From JAVJRN01 sp040218415 (lineage in GTDB: Bacteria > Bacteroidota > Bacteroidia > Cytophagales > Cyclobacteriaceae), in the NCBI GenBank assembly GCA_040218415.1, contig JAVJRN010000004.1, positions 1 through 45,408 on the forward strand: DNA of 45,408 nucleotides, written 5' to 3'. Below the pieces are notes generated by a model. It saw nothing but the letters and a program-made list of their open reading frames with translations. It was not told the origin of the DNA and did no database searches. How positions within the stretch are numbered: the first letter of the stretch is position 1; each line of letters opens with the position of its first letter. The position numbers and the translations under genes were made by a program. Of this stretch, positions 24,618 through 32,898 are shown piece after piece.

Positions 24618-26255
24618 TTACTTCATCAAATTAATCTCAGCAATACTCTTGATTCTGTTGCGCTCCAAGAAGGCATCTATCGTTTCGAAATGCTCGATGA
24701 CGCGCTGATCTTTGAACTCAAAAACTTTCTCAGACAAGCCTTGTAAGAAATCTCTGTCGTGAGACACTAAAATCAACGTGCCGTCAAAATTTTTGAGGGC
24801 TTCTTTCAATACATCCTTCGACTTCAGATCCAAGTGATTGGTAGGTTCATCGAGAATTAAAAGATTAACGGGTTCTAGCAAAAGCTTGACCATGGCCAAC
24901 CGAGTTTTTTCTCCTCCGGAAAGTACACTTACTTTCTTGTCGATATCGTCCCCCTTGAACATAAAGGCGCCCAAAATATTTTTGATCTGCGTTCTTACTT
25001 CGCCTTTGGCCACTTCATCTACCGTTTGGAATACGGTTAGGGAAGTGTCGAGGAGTGAAGCCTGATTTTGGGCGAAATATCCAACTTTCACATTGTGTCC
25101 CAGTTGGCAACTTCCCTCAACTTCTATTTCGCCGAGTATGGCTTTAATCATGGTGGATTTTCCTTCTCCGTTTCTTCCAACAAAAGACACTTTTTCGCCT
25201 CTGGAGATGGTCATGCTCGCCTCTTTGAATACCACATTTGCACCGTAGGCTTTGGAAACTTCTTTGGCAATGACCGGATAATCACCCGCACGTGGAGCAG
25301 GAGGGAAGCGCAATCTCAGCGCCGAATTGTCAATTTCATCGACTTCTATTTTCTCCAGCTTTTCCAGCATGCGCTCACGAGAAGTGACCTGATTCGTTTT
25401 GGAGTAAGTCCCCTTAAATCGCTCGATAAAGGCCATATTATCCGCAATAAATTTTTGCTGCTCTTGATACGCTTTGATCTGATGTTCCCGTCGATCTTTT
25501 CGAAGTTCGATATAGTGTGAGTAGTTGGCTTTGTAATCATATATCCGACCCATGGTCACTTCAATGGTGCGATTGGTGATATTGTCGATAAAAGCACGGT
25601 CATGCGAGATCACCATCACGGCATTGGCGCTATTGAGGAGGAAGTCTTCCAGCCAAATCACCGATTCAATATCAATATGGTTGGTCGGCTCATCGAGCAA
25701 AATCAAGTCAGGTTTTTGAAGTAGAATTTTCGCCAGCTCAATCCGCATCCGCCAGCCACCGCTAAACTCCTTCGTTTGGCGCTGGAAATCCGCTTGTTTG
25801 AAACCCAGTCCTTTCAGTGCTTTTTCTACCTCAGCATCGTAGTTGATTTCTTCTATTTGGTAAAATTTTTCGCCCAAGTCGGTAACCCTTTCAATGATGG
25901 CCATGTATGCTGCGCTCTCGTAATCGGTACGCGTTTCGAGTTGTTTATTGAGGCTGTCCATCTCTTCGCGCATCGCAAAAACCTGCTTAAAAGCTTTGGC
26001 GGCTTCTTCAAATACGGTGCAGTTGTCTTCCGTCAAAAGGTGTTGTGGCAGATAGGCGATGACAGCATCTTTCGGAACACTTATCGCTCCTTTGGAGGGT
26101 GCCTGTTCGCCAGCAATTATTTTCATCATGGTAGACTTACCCGCGCCGTTTTTTCCCATGAGCGCGATTTTGTCTGTAGGATTGATGACAAAAGACACAT
26201 CGCTAAAAAGAGTGGCACCACTGAAAGACACGGATAAGTTATCGACTGAGATCAT
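24618..26255 (-). CDS. ABC-F family ATPase
   Basis: 545 residues with two ABC domains and no membrane segments. Walker A is GKNGAGKST in the first domain and GRNGEGKST in the second. The signatures are FSGGWRMRIELA and LSGGEKTRLAMV, and Walker B regions are LILLDEPTNHID and LLILDEPTNHLD. The charged linker between domains (RKDRREHQIKAYQEQQKFIA) is the ABC-F hallmark that reaches the ribosome. Members act as translation factors or, in some subgroups, antibiotic-resistance proteins. Length and linker suggest a housekeeping type rather than a resistance ARE. The subfamily is not resolved. Confidence 0.92.
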   Translation of the reverse strand: MISVDNLSVSFSGATLFSDVSFVINPTDKIALMGKNGAGKSTMMKIIAGEQAPSKGAISVPKDAVIAYLPQHLLTEDNCTVFEEAAKAFKQVFAMREEMDSLNKQLETRTDYESAAYMAIIERVTDLGEKFYQIEEINYDAEVEKALKGLGFKQADFQRQTKEFSGGWRMRIELAKILLQKPDLILLDEPTNHIDIESVIWLEDFLLNSANAVMVISHDRAFIDNITNRTIEVTMGRIYDYKANYSHYIELRKDRREHQIKAYQEQQKFIADNMAFIERFKGTYSKTNQVTSRERMLEKLEKIEVDEIDNSALRLRFPPAPRAGDYPVIAKEVSKAYGANVVFKEASMTISRGEKVSFVGRNGEGKSTMIKAILGEIEVEGSCQLGHNVKVGYFAQNQASLLDTSLTVFQTVDEVAKGEVRTQIKNILGAFMFKGDDIDKKVSVLSGGEKTRLAMVKLLLEPVNLLILDEPTNHLDLKSKDVLKEALKNFDGTLILVSHDRDFLQGLSEKVFEFKDQRVIEHFETIDAFLERNRIKSIAEINLMK

Positions 26256-26378
26256 AGCGTTTATTTTGAAGCTGCGAAGCTAATAAAAAGCGGCACGGTG
26301 ATCCATAATTAGTGGTGGGAAAGGCCTGAATGATATTGATTTTATATTTGGACACGAGCTAAAAGCTCGGGCCTGCTT

Positions 26379-26416
26379 GGAAAAAAAAGAAGGTTCACAA
26401 TTTTGTGAACCTTCCC
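26379..26416 (-). terminator. Rho-independent terminator of the secreted repeat protein gene
   Basis: GAAGGTTCACAA (26389-26400) and its complement TTGTGAACCTTC (26403-26414) form a 12-bp stem. On the minus strand it is followed by TTCTTTTTTTT, so it terminates transcription coming from 28258 to 26543. Confidence 0.8.
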
Positions 26417-26542
26417 TAGCTAAATATGGGAATTGTATAAAATCAATTTAAAAAACCTCTATTATCTGTACCAAAACCTTCTATCATCTTTGGCCGATCT
26501 AAAAGTTGAATTCTTTAAAATGGATAAAAGTCTAAGGTGGTT

Positions 26543-28258
26543 CTATTCAATAATGATTCGGTGAGTCGATTTGAAACCATCACTAGAAATCATTAAAAAG
26601 TATAAACCTTTGGTTAGATCAGATAAGTCTAGTTTATTTCCACCCAAAAAATTTCCACCCATTATCAAGCTTCCAGAAGCTTGAAATATCTGCCAGCCCA
26701 TATCAACAGTGACATGATCAAGGGTAAGTTCCCGAGTTTGAGACAATGGATTTGGATAACAAGAAGGCTTTACTAAAGAACTTGCAGATCCAACGCGAAT
26801 AGCATCCAAAATTTCATATGTCCCATCGTAATCAGTTTGAGAAAGCCTATAATAGACCACACCAGAATGTTCCATGTCAATGTATTGATAGATCTGTAAT
26901 TCCTTAGAAGTACCCGAACCTTCAACATTACTCAACTCAGAAAAGTTAATGCCATCAAATGATTTTTCTAGGGTAAAAAAGTCATTATTAAGTTCAGAAG
27001 CTGTAATCCACTGAAGCGTAACATGAAGATTTTCCGTTCGAGATATAAAAGTGAGTAATGACACTGGCAAGGCTATGGGTGTTGTTACTGAACAATTTTG
27101 AGATATCCCCGTACTACCACCCGTATCAAATGAGCAAGTACCTCCAGTAGTAACTGTTCCACTTCCTCCAATATTATCTGTCCCACCATCCAAACTCAAG
27201 TCCTCACCAACAACCAAGTTAGAAAAGACTGTATAATCACCATTACCCCCTGAAGTAAAACTTCCTGTAATCATAGTTGTTCCGCTATTTACGGTTACTG
27301 CAGTACCCATCCCAAGGTTTACGTCTCCATTTATAGTGGCGTCTCCGTTAAAAGTAAGTGAAGTATTATTGCCGCCTGTCAGACCTCCCATTTCGAAAGT
27401 TGATCCACCATTTCCTGTAAAGCTAGCGTTATTCTGCACAGCCACTACTCCCTCTATTTCAAGATTACCGTTAGCTGTAAAACTAGCATCGTTCCCTGCG
27501 TTGACACCTCCAGTGACATGGATAGTTCCTGAATTAGACACAATATCCACATCGTTGTTTCCATCCACTGTTCCTTGTATTTCCAGTAAGCCACCATTTC
27601 CAGTAAGTGTGATATTACCGGAACTAGATGCTACATCCCCTCCAAAAATCATAGCTCCAGAACCATTTTTTGTGATAGCTAGATTTCCCTTTGCTGAAAT
27701 ACCGCCAAAATTTCTATCCCCGTTTCCATTTCCTTGGATGGTCACCGGGCCATTTGCACTGGTAATAGCACCCGTTATTTCCATATCATTGTCAGTATTT
27801 GTAGTCACTGAAACCGAAGTTTTTCCTGAAATAGCTCCACCGACATTCATGCTTCCATTATTAGTAATGGTAAGAGCAGCATCAGAGGTAATGTTTCCAT
27901 TAACAGTGAGTGTACCTCCCCAAAGTGTAATCGTCAAATTCTTGGAATTACTTATATCTCCTGTTACAGTCAGATTTGCTCCATTATACATAATAATAGT
28001 AGTAGGTTTCGAAAAACTCATGCTGGCTATTGTCAAATTAACAGCTGCGTCAATCTGAGTATTTAGATTATTAACAGTTGAGGTAACTAAATCTCCGTTA
28101 ACCGGTTGATTATTTCCTTGCCATGTTGAGGCGGTAGACCATTGCCCCCAGTTGTTAGATATGGTTCTTGTAGCTTGTGCAGATAATGTACCTATCGATG
28201 CAAATATTGCAAAGAATACAAAGCAGGTAATTCTCAATTTTCTCAGGATTTTTATCAT
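26543..28258 (-). CDS. Exported Gly/Asn-rich beta-repeat protein with T9SS sorting domain
   Basis: About 571 residues from ATG 28258 (MIKILRKLRITCFVFFAIFA, signal ending near LSAQA). The first third opens with NWGQWSTASTWQGNNQPVNG, a frequent start of Bacteroidota surface proteins. Residues about 85-400 are short imperfect repeats (TVNGNITSDAALTITNNGSM, GGDVASSSGNITLTGNGG) that should stack as a beta-solenoid. Then comes a module with WITASELNNDFFTLEKSFDG and a C-terminal T9SS domain (SCYPNPLSQTRELTLDHVTV). It is probably a surface-exposed adhesive or structural protein. A longer frame to 28288 only lengthens the signal. Confidence 0.8.
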   Translation of the reverse strand: MIKILRKLRITCFVFFAIFASIGTLSAQATRTISNNWGQWSTASTWQGNNQPVNGDLVTSTVNNLNTQIDAAVNLTIASMSFSKPTTIIMYNGANLTVTGDISNSKNLTITLWGGTLTVNGNITSDAALTITNNGSMNVGGAISGKTSVSVTTNTDNDMEITGAITSANGPVTIQGNGNGDRNFGGISAKGNLAITKNGSGAMIFGGDVASSSGNITLTGNGGLLEIQGTVDGNNDVDIVSNSGTIHVTGGVNAGNDASFTANGNLEIEGVVAVQNNASFTGNGGSTFEMGGLTGGNNTSLTFNGDATINGDVNLGMGTAVTVNSGTTMITGSFTSGGNGDYTVFSNLVVGEDLSLDGGTDNIGGSGTVTTGGTCSFDTGGSTGISQNCSVTTPIALPVSLLTFISRTENLHVTLQWITASELNNDFFTLEKSFDGINFSELSNVEGSGTSKELQIYQYIDMEHSGVVYYRLSQTDYDGTYEILDAIRVGSASSLVKPSCYPNPLSQTRELTLDHVTVDMGWQIFQASGSLIMGGNFLGGNKLDLSDLTKGLYFLMISSDGFKSTHRIIIE

Positions 28259-28746
28259 TCTATATCTTATTCCTATTAAGAAGAACAATAATTTTGTAGA
28301 GTTGCTTCCTTTTTATTAAACGTAAAAATAAAGTTTAAAATATAATTTGTTATAATCCCGTTGAATAAAATCTACCAATATTAGAAAATAGCCGATAATT
28401 AATAAGAAGTGAGGGTCAAAAAAATGTGAGTACTCCCAATGGTCTTCGCGCAAGCTATGAAAAGTGTATCGGTAGTGGTTTAGATCATCAGACTCTGCCA
28501 AATTCTCTTTGTTCATGAGATCCTTTTAAGGTGTGGACGCCTCGTATTATCAGTTGCAAAGCTCATGCTTGAACCCCACTTTAGCTACGTGAATATGTAC
28601 CGACGAAAGAGTGAAAATTATTCTTTTCCAATCTGCAATCTGCAATTTCAAATCAATATCAATAGTCATATGGTCGCATTGAAAATGCTATTCTTCAAGG
28701 AGTAGTTACAGAAGGACAATTCCTGGTAAATTCGAATTTCAGTCAT
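28259..28746. other. Intergenic region with no supported gene
   Basis: About 490 bp upstream of the secreted protein gene. A 66-codon minus-strand frame at 28316-28516 has no recognisable domain and I do not support it. The promoter of the secreted protein gene must lie here, but I could not place it. Confidence 0.4.
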
Positions 28747-28774
28747 AAAAAAAGCCCGCAATTGCGGGCTTTTT
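28747..28774. terminator. Bidirectional terminator
   Basis: AAAAAAAGCCCGCAATTGCG continuing GGCTTTT forms a perfect hairpin (AGCCCGCA / TGCGGGCT) with an A-run on the left and a T-run on the right, so it can act in both directions. It lies just after the end of the minus-strand gene 28812-29423. Confidence 0.85.
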
Positions 28775-28811
28775 GGTTGGTTGAATGTAATCTGACTTTG
28801 GATGCAAAAAA

Positions 28812-29423
28812 TTAGACTTCCTCTACAGAACGTCGATACATTCTAAAAAATAAGAAAGGCAGAAAACCAACGGTAAAGACTAAAAAGCTGACACCTAGCA
28901 TAACCGCTGCTCCCATCAAGTGATTAAGCTTCATCAGTGAGGCAAGAATAAAAAGCATGAAAGAGGCACTTCCCATGATCCATTTCAAACGCTCCGACAA
29001 GACCTCACGCATGAGCTGTTGGTATCTGTTGATGAGCATTAATGGAAGAAAAATGAAGGCCAGACCCGTGCCTCCTCCGAAGAGCAATATCATGGCGAAA
29101 GGTAAATGCATGAGCTTAAAGAAAATACCCATGACAAAGGCTGCTGAAAAAATAAAGCCCAAAGTGTACGTTAATCGTTTCATAAAAATGGTTTTAGAAT
29201 AGTTAAGTAAAAAAATAGTTTCTTGTTGTATTTCGTCGAGTCCATTCGGTGCAGTTTGCTCCAAGGCATAAGCTTTGGCGTTTTCAAAAGCACTTCCTTT
29301 CTTCATTTGTAATTCAATGAGGCAGCACAAATGATCAACGAGATCATCTTTCAGACTCTGGTCTTTTATGCTGCTGTCCTCCACCGCTCGAATCACCTCA
29401 TCCACATAATCATCACTCATCAT
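28812..29423 (-). CDS. Membrane protein with N-terminal helical prefix, partner of PadR
   Basis: 203 residues. Residues 1-70 are soluble and helical (EVIRAVEDSSIKDQSLKDDL, VDHLCCLIEL), resembling the HAAS/permease-prefix domains found beside PadR regulators. Four hydrophobic segments follow from about residue 82. Its ATG overlaps the stop of the PadR gene by 4 bp (ATGA), so the two are translationally coupled. PadR-HAAS pairs often control envelope or transport functions. The exact role here is unknown. Confidence 0.65.
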   Translation of the reverse strand: MMSDDYVDEVIRAVEDSSIKDQSLKDDLVDHLCCLIELQMKKGSAFENAKAYALEQTAPNGLDEIQQETIFLLNYSKTIFMKRLTYTLGFIFSAAFVMGIFFKLMHLPFAMILLFGGGTGLAFIFLPLMLINRYQQLMREVLSERLKWIMGSASFMLFILASLMKLNHLMGAAVMLGVSFLVFTVGFLPFLFFRMYRRSVEEV

Positions 29424-29767
29424 AAGGCAGGAGATGGATTGATGTTGTTGAATACCACTTTTTCGATGGTTCTGATAAAGTCTCTCATTTCATCCAAAAG
29501 CGTCTCTTTTTGCAACACACCTTTTGGCGTTAACTTATAATACTTGCGCACACGCTTGCCAATGCTTACCTCTTCAAAGGTGAGAATTCCATCCTTTGTC
29601 AACTTATGCAGTGCCGGGTAGAGTGACCCGTCTTTCAGATGAATTTTTCCGTCGGTTTGCTCTTTCACCATTTGCGATAGTTCATAGCCATACATCTTTC
29701 CATGATTTGAAAGTAGTTGGAGAACAATAACCTCTAGGGTGCCTTTTAATAGTTCTTTTGAATACAT
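29420..29767 (-). CDS. PadR-family transcriptional regulator
   Basis: 115 residues from ATG 29765-29767 (MYSKELLKGTLEVIVLQLLS). The motifs MYGYELSQMVKEQTDGKIHL, then KDGSLYPALHKLTKDGILTF and RKYYKLTPKG, are the winged-helix core of PadR proteins. A longer frame to 29857 adds residues without family similarity and covers the operator-like palindrome, so the shorter start is chosen. It is the first gene of a two-gene unit and probably represses its own operon. Confidence 0.9.
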   Translation of the reverse strand: MYSKELLKGTLEVIVLQLLSNHGKMYGYELSQMVKEQTDGKIHLKDGSLYPALHKLTKDGILTFEEVSIGKRVRKYYKLTPKGVLQKETLLDEMRDFIRTIEKVVFNNINPSPAL

Positions 29768-29776
29768 GTAGCAATG

Positions 29777-29797
29777 ATACATCGTATTATGATGTAT
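29777..29797. promoter_or_regulatory. Operator-like palindrome upstream of padR-type gene
   Basis: ATACATC and GATGTAT are perfect 7-bp arms separated by 7 bases, 10 bp upstream of the PadR start codon. PadR dimers commonly bind such ATxCAT-type dyads at their own promoters, so this is a reasonable autoregulatory operator. Binding is inferred. Confidence 0.5.
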
Positions 29798-30123
29798 TGC
29801 AATACCAAGTAGAAAAAAAATAAATTTTATTACTGTTTCTAAGCAAAGTCCGCTCAAAATATCGAGGAATTAATCCGTGAACCTTTACTCCTCGATCTCT
29901 TCAAGCTTGGCTGAGATGAGGAGGAGCTGAAAAAGCAAGGGATTACTACTCTCTTGGTTCCTCAAGTAGTGATGGATGATAAAACAAACGTCAGATGGCT
30001 CGGGGTATGGCTTGAGTGATTGGCTAATTCTGTTTTTACGGTTCTTCTTGCATTAAATCGATCACTTTATCATTAGTGCTTAGATGTATAAGCTTACATT
30101 TGGAGATTGATTGAAGTGGAAAA

Positions 30124-30960
30124 ATGGAACCAACATTAAAAACAATAGAGTACCATGGTCGGGTAGTTTTTCAAAAAATCATTGTCCCTTCGTTCACTCG
30201 GTTGCCTAAAGAGTACTATGAAAATGAAGCCTGTTTCATTTTTATCAATCAAGGTGAGTTGCAGTTACGAGCTCAGACGGAGCGTTTCCAATTAAATAAA
30301 GAGACTGCATTGTTGGCCAAATGCTTGAACTATTACTATGAGTCCACTAAAAAGTCCGCTACTGAAATGGACAATGTGGAAGCCTTGGGATTATTGTTTT
30401 ACCCAGAACTCGTTCAAGAGTTGTTTGACTTTGACATTACTCAATCAAGCCACACTGTAGATTTCAATCTCAAACAAATACCCGTAAATCAACTCCTTGA
30501 GCATTACCGCCAAAGCGTGAGCATTCTTTTGGATCATCCTGAGTTAGCCGATGAACAACTAGTGAAAAATAAGCTTCGCGAATTCGTCTTACTCATCACC
30601 AAAATGGTGCACGCGCCATCAGAGCTTGATTTTTTGGCCTCTATGTTCAAACCAAATTTCGCGAAATTTGAAGAGGTGATTCAGCACAACCTGTACTCAG
30701 ACCTAGACCTCAACCAATTGGCTACTCTATGTCACATGAGCTTGTCCACTTTCAAGAGGAAGTTCAAGGAAGTGTACAACGAAAGCCCTGCCAAGTACAT
30801 TTCAAAAATGAAAATCACAAAGGCCACCAACCTTTTGCAAAATAAAGAGGCACGCGTATCCGATATAGCCTACGACTTGGGATACGATTCGCTGACCACT
30901 TTCAATCGGGCATTTAAAGAGCAAACTGGCAAATCTCCCTCTGAATATCGCCTGAGCTAA
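30124..30960 (+). CDS. AraC-family transcriptional regulator
   Basis: 278 residues. The N-terminal half has a cupin-like sensing region (ACFIFINQGELQLRAQTERF). The C-terminal 100 residues are the double HTH of AraC proteins: DLDLNQLATLCHMSLSTFKR, KFKEVYNESPAKYISKMKI and VSDIAYDLGYDSLTTFNRAF, ending KEQTGKSPSEYR. It is followed 81 bp later by DUF2892 and SDR genes on the same strand, which it may regulate. Confidence 0.9.
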   Translation: MEPTLKTIEYHGRVVFQKIIVPSFTRLPKEYYENEACFIFINQGELQLRAQTERFQLNKETALLAKCLNYYYESTKKSATEMDNVEALGLLFYPELVQELFDFDITQSSHTVDFNLKQIPVNQLLEHYRQSVSILLDHPELADEQLVKNKLREFVLLITKMVHAPSELDFLASMFKPNFAKFEEVIQHNLYSDLDLNQLATLCHMSLSTFKRKFKEVYNESPAKYISKMKITKATNLLQNKEARVSDIAYDLGYDSLTTFNRAFKEQTGKSPSEYRLS

Positions 30961-31041
30961 TCTGGTTATCCTTTGGACTAATTTGTAAAATACCAAGCCT
31001 CTAGAATCACGACTTTTGTTTACAATAACAAACAAAAGGTC

Positions 31042-31224
31042 ATGAAAAAAAACGTTGGTAAAACTGATCGCAACTTGCGATTCATTCTTGGTATAGTCAT
31101 CATCACTATCGGAATCGTCTATCAAACATGGTGGGGATTGGCAGGGGCTGGCATCATCCTTCCAGGATTGATGAGCTCAGATCCTTTGTATACTTTATTA
31201 GGTATGGACACGAATAAATCATGA
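31042..31224 (+). CDS. DUF2892 (YgaP-like) small membrane protein
   Basis: 60 residues: MKKNVGKTDRNLRFILGIVI then two hydrophobic segments, the second with LAGAGIILPGLMSSDPLYTL and GMDTNKS. The NVGxxDRxxRxxxG start and the P-LY-LLG end are the DUF2892 signature seen in YgaP-type inner-membrane proteins, normally with a closing cysteine motif that is absent here. Its stop overlaps the SDR start by 4 bp, so the two are translationally coupled. Confidence 0.8.
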   Translation: MKKNVGKTDRNLRFILGIVIITIGIVYQTWWGLAGAGIILPGLMSSDPLYTLLGMDTNKS

Positions 31225-32021
31225 AAAAAAATCTTAAAGAAAAGTACGGTGATTGGGCACTGATCACTGGAGCTACATCGGGCATAGGAGCCGAACTAAC
31301 AAGTCAAATAGCGGCCAGTGGGATCAATATAGTCCTCGTAGCGAGAAAAGAAAATGATTTGATCAAACATGCAGCGTCTTTACAAGAAAGATATGGCGTG
31401 CAAACCAAAACCATAGCTGCTGACCTTGCCACATCCGAAGGAGTGCAAAAGGTGAAGCAAATCAATGAGTCTATCGGATTATTGGTAATAGCCGCTGGTC
31501 TGGAAGTGAATGGTGCTTTTGAGAAAAACTCATTGGAAAATGAATTGAAAGTGATCCAACTCAATGTGGTCGCCACTATGGAACTGACCCATCACTTCAG
31601 CAAAGCAATGACTGAGAAAAAGAAAGGGGGCATCCTCCTCATAGGAAGTATGTCTGGCCAAATGCCAAATCCATATTTTGCCAATTATGCTGGCACTAAA
31701 GCCTTCGTTATCAACTTTGGTGCATCGCTCTTTGGCGAGTTAAAACCAAAGGGGGTTGACATAAGCGTGCTATCTCCTGGCCTTACAAAAACCCCTATGA
31801 CCGCCGACAATGGCATGGATTGGAGCAAAACGCCTATGAGCGCCATGGATCCTTCCATAGTAGCGGAAGCAGGATTAAATGGCTTAGGTAAAAAATTTCT
31901 AATCGTGCCAGGCGGGAAGAATAAAATGATGGCTTGGATGGCCAAACACATGCCGATAGAAATGCAAGCCAAGATGAATGAGGAAATGGTTCGGAAGGCA
32001 ATCAACAAGAGCAAATTATAA
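31221..32021 (+). CDS. Short-chain dehydrogenase/reductase
   Basis: 266 residues, classical SDR layout. The cofactor motif TGATSGIG lies at about residues 17-24, the NAG-type motif appears as VIAAGLE, the catalytic serine is in LLIGSMSGQ, and the YxxxK motif is YAGTK at about residues 154-158. ARKENDL after the first beta strand suggests NADP(H) preference. The substrate is unknown. The start overlaps the DUF2892 gene, which is in turn downstream of an AraC regulator. Confidence 0.88.
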   Translation: MKKNLKEKYGDWALITGATSGIGAELTSQIAASGINIVLVARKENDLIKHAASLQERYGVQTKTIAADLATSEGVQKVKQINESIGLLVIAAGLEVNGAFEKNSLENELKVIQLNVVATMELTHHFSKAMTEKKKGGILLIGSMSGQMPNPYFANYAGTKAFVINFGASLFGELKPKGVDISVLSPGLTKTPMTADNGMDWSKTPMSAMDPSIVAEAGLNGLGKKFLIVPGGKNKMMAWMAKHMPIEMQAKMNEEMVRKAINKSKL

Positions 32022-32084
32022 AACGAAGTATTGCCTAACTCGCCAGCTTGGAAGCTATTTCTGAGCTGACTTTTTTATGTAATG

Positions 32085-32277
32085 ACCTGAGTTCGATGAA
32101 ACAATGCTAACACAAACCCCTCCGGCCGTCACTCAGAGGAGATTTTCGGAGGCTAATGTGGTGGAAAATCTGCGTAGGAGTCCTCTGCTAGAAGGTTCCT
32201 ACGACTTTACCGCCCCCATCCTCAGCTAAAGTCTCCGAATGACGTGGTTTAGGAGTATTTTAAAGTCGAACTCAGGT
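32085..32277. mobile_element. MITE-like element, copy 2
   Basis: 193 bp with the same ends as the copy at 9183: CCTGAGTTCGA (32086-32096) and TCGAACTCAGG (32266-32276). The flanks TAATG (32080-32084) and TAATA (32278-32282) fit a 5-bp target duplication with one change. The interior differs from copy 1 and contains a hairpin with arms CGTAGGA and TCCTACG. It lies 64 bp after the SDR stop and disrupts nothing recognisable. Confidence 0.75.
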
Positions 32278-32282
32278 TAATA

Positions 32283-32640
32283 GCATTTCAAGGCCTTGTG
32301 GCGAAGGGCGTTTCTGACTCTTGGTTTCTTTGGCCTTGAGACCAACAGAAAATACTCAAAACCTGCTCGCTCCCAAGCTTAGCGGCTAAAAGAGCCATTG
32401 AATCCTAGAAATGAATGTCGTGAATAGAGAAAAGGAAATCGGTGGATTTTTCGAAAAGCTTTTGACCATGCATCCATCCACTGAGCTACAGAAAAGGGTC
32501 AAAATATAGTATGTCCAGATCTCTGATTTTATACTTTTCAGCATATTGTCACGGAATGGATGGTTCGATAGGAATAGTGGAGAGGTAATTATTTCCATAC
32601 CTGCCACTACGTCCATCTTTTAGCTCTTGCCCTTTAAGAT
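32283..32640. other. Degraded region without a supported gene
   Basis: No intact gene. On the minus strand around 32430-32620 one frame reads YGNNYLSTIPIEPSIP and KYKIRDLDILYFDPFL with stops between and after, which may be the tail of a dead gene. I could not assign a family. Confidence 0.35.
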
Positions 32641-32831
32641 TAAATACTCCTTGCGCATACCCCGTTGTAATTCATCAAAAGAAGCACTATTTTGTGATCC
32701 GAAACTGAAAGGCTTGAGCGGATGATGACTGTTCAACTCTGTTTGCTGGCTGATAAGTCTCGGATTAAACAGATAATAAAAATATAGTGTGGATAACAAC
32801 CATTAGCGGTTGTTTTTCGGCTGTTAGATTC
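32641..32831 (+). repeat. 190-bp repeat with attI-like end, copy 1
   Basis: Aligns across its length with 44080-44270: shared blocks include accccgttgtaatt, gaagcacta, gaaactgaaaggcttgag and ggataacaacca. Both copies end in a GTTRRRY box, here GTTAGAT at 32823-32829. In the right copy that box is the start of an integron-type cassette. Here no matching GAATCTAAC was seen downstream, so the site appears empty or its cassette has decayed. Confidence 0.7.
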
Positions 32832-32898
32832 AAACAAAAATAGTGATTTGAAGCATTCAATATCATTTCAAAGAAGCCCTAATAAGGTATAGTACAAA

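Noticed and set aside
24549..24746. 65-codon plus-strand frame
   Set aside because: Its 3' half is antisense to the ABC-F gene and it has no recognisable feature.
27336..28058. 240-codon plus-strand frame antisense to the secreted repeat protein
   Set aside because: It is a by-product of the repetitive Gly/Asn/Thr codons on the other strand. The minus-strand frame has a signal peptide and a sorting domain.
28316..28516. 66-codon minus-strand frame
   Set aside because: No domain, no signal, atypical composition, and it lies in the probable promoter region of the secreted protein gene.
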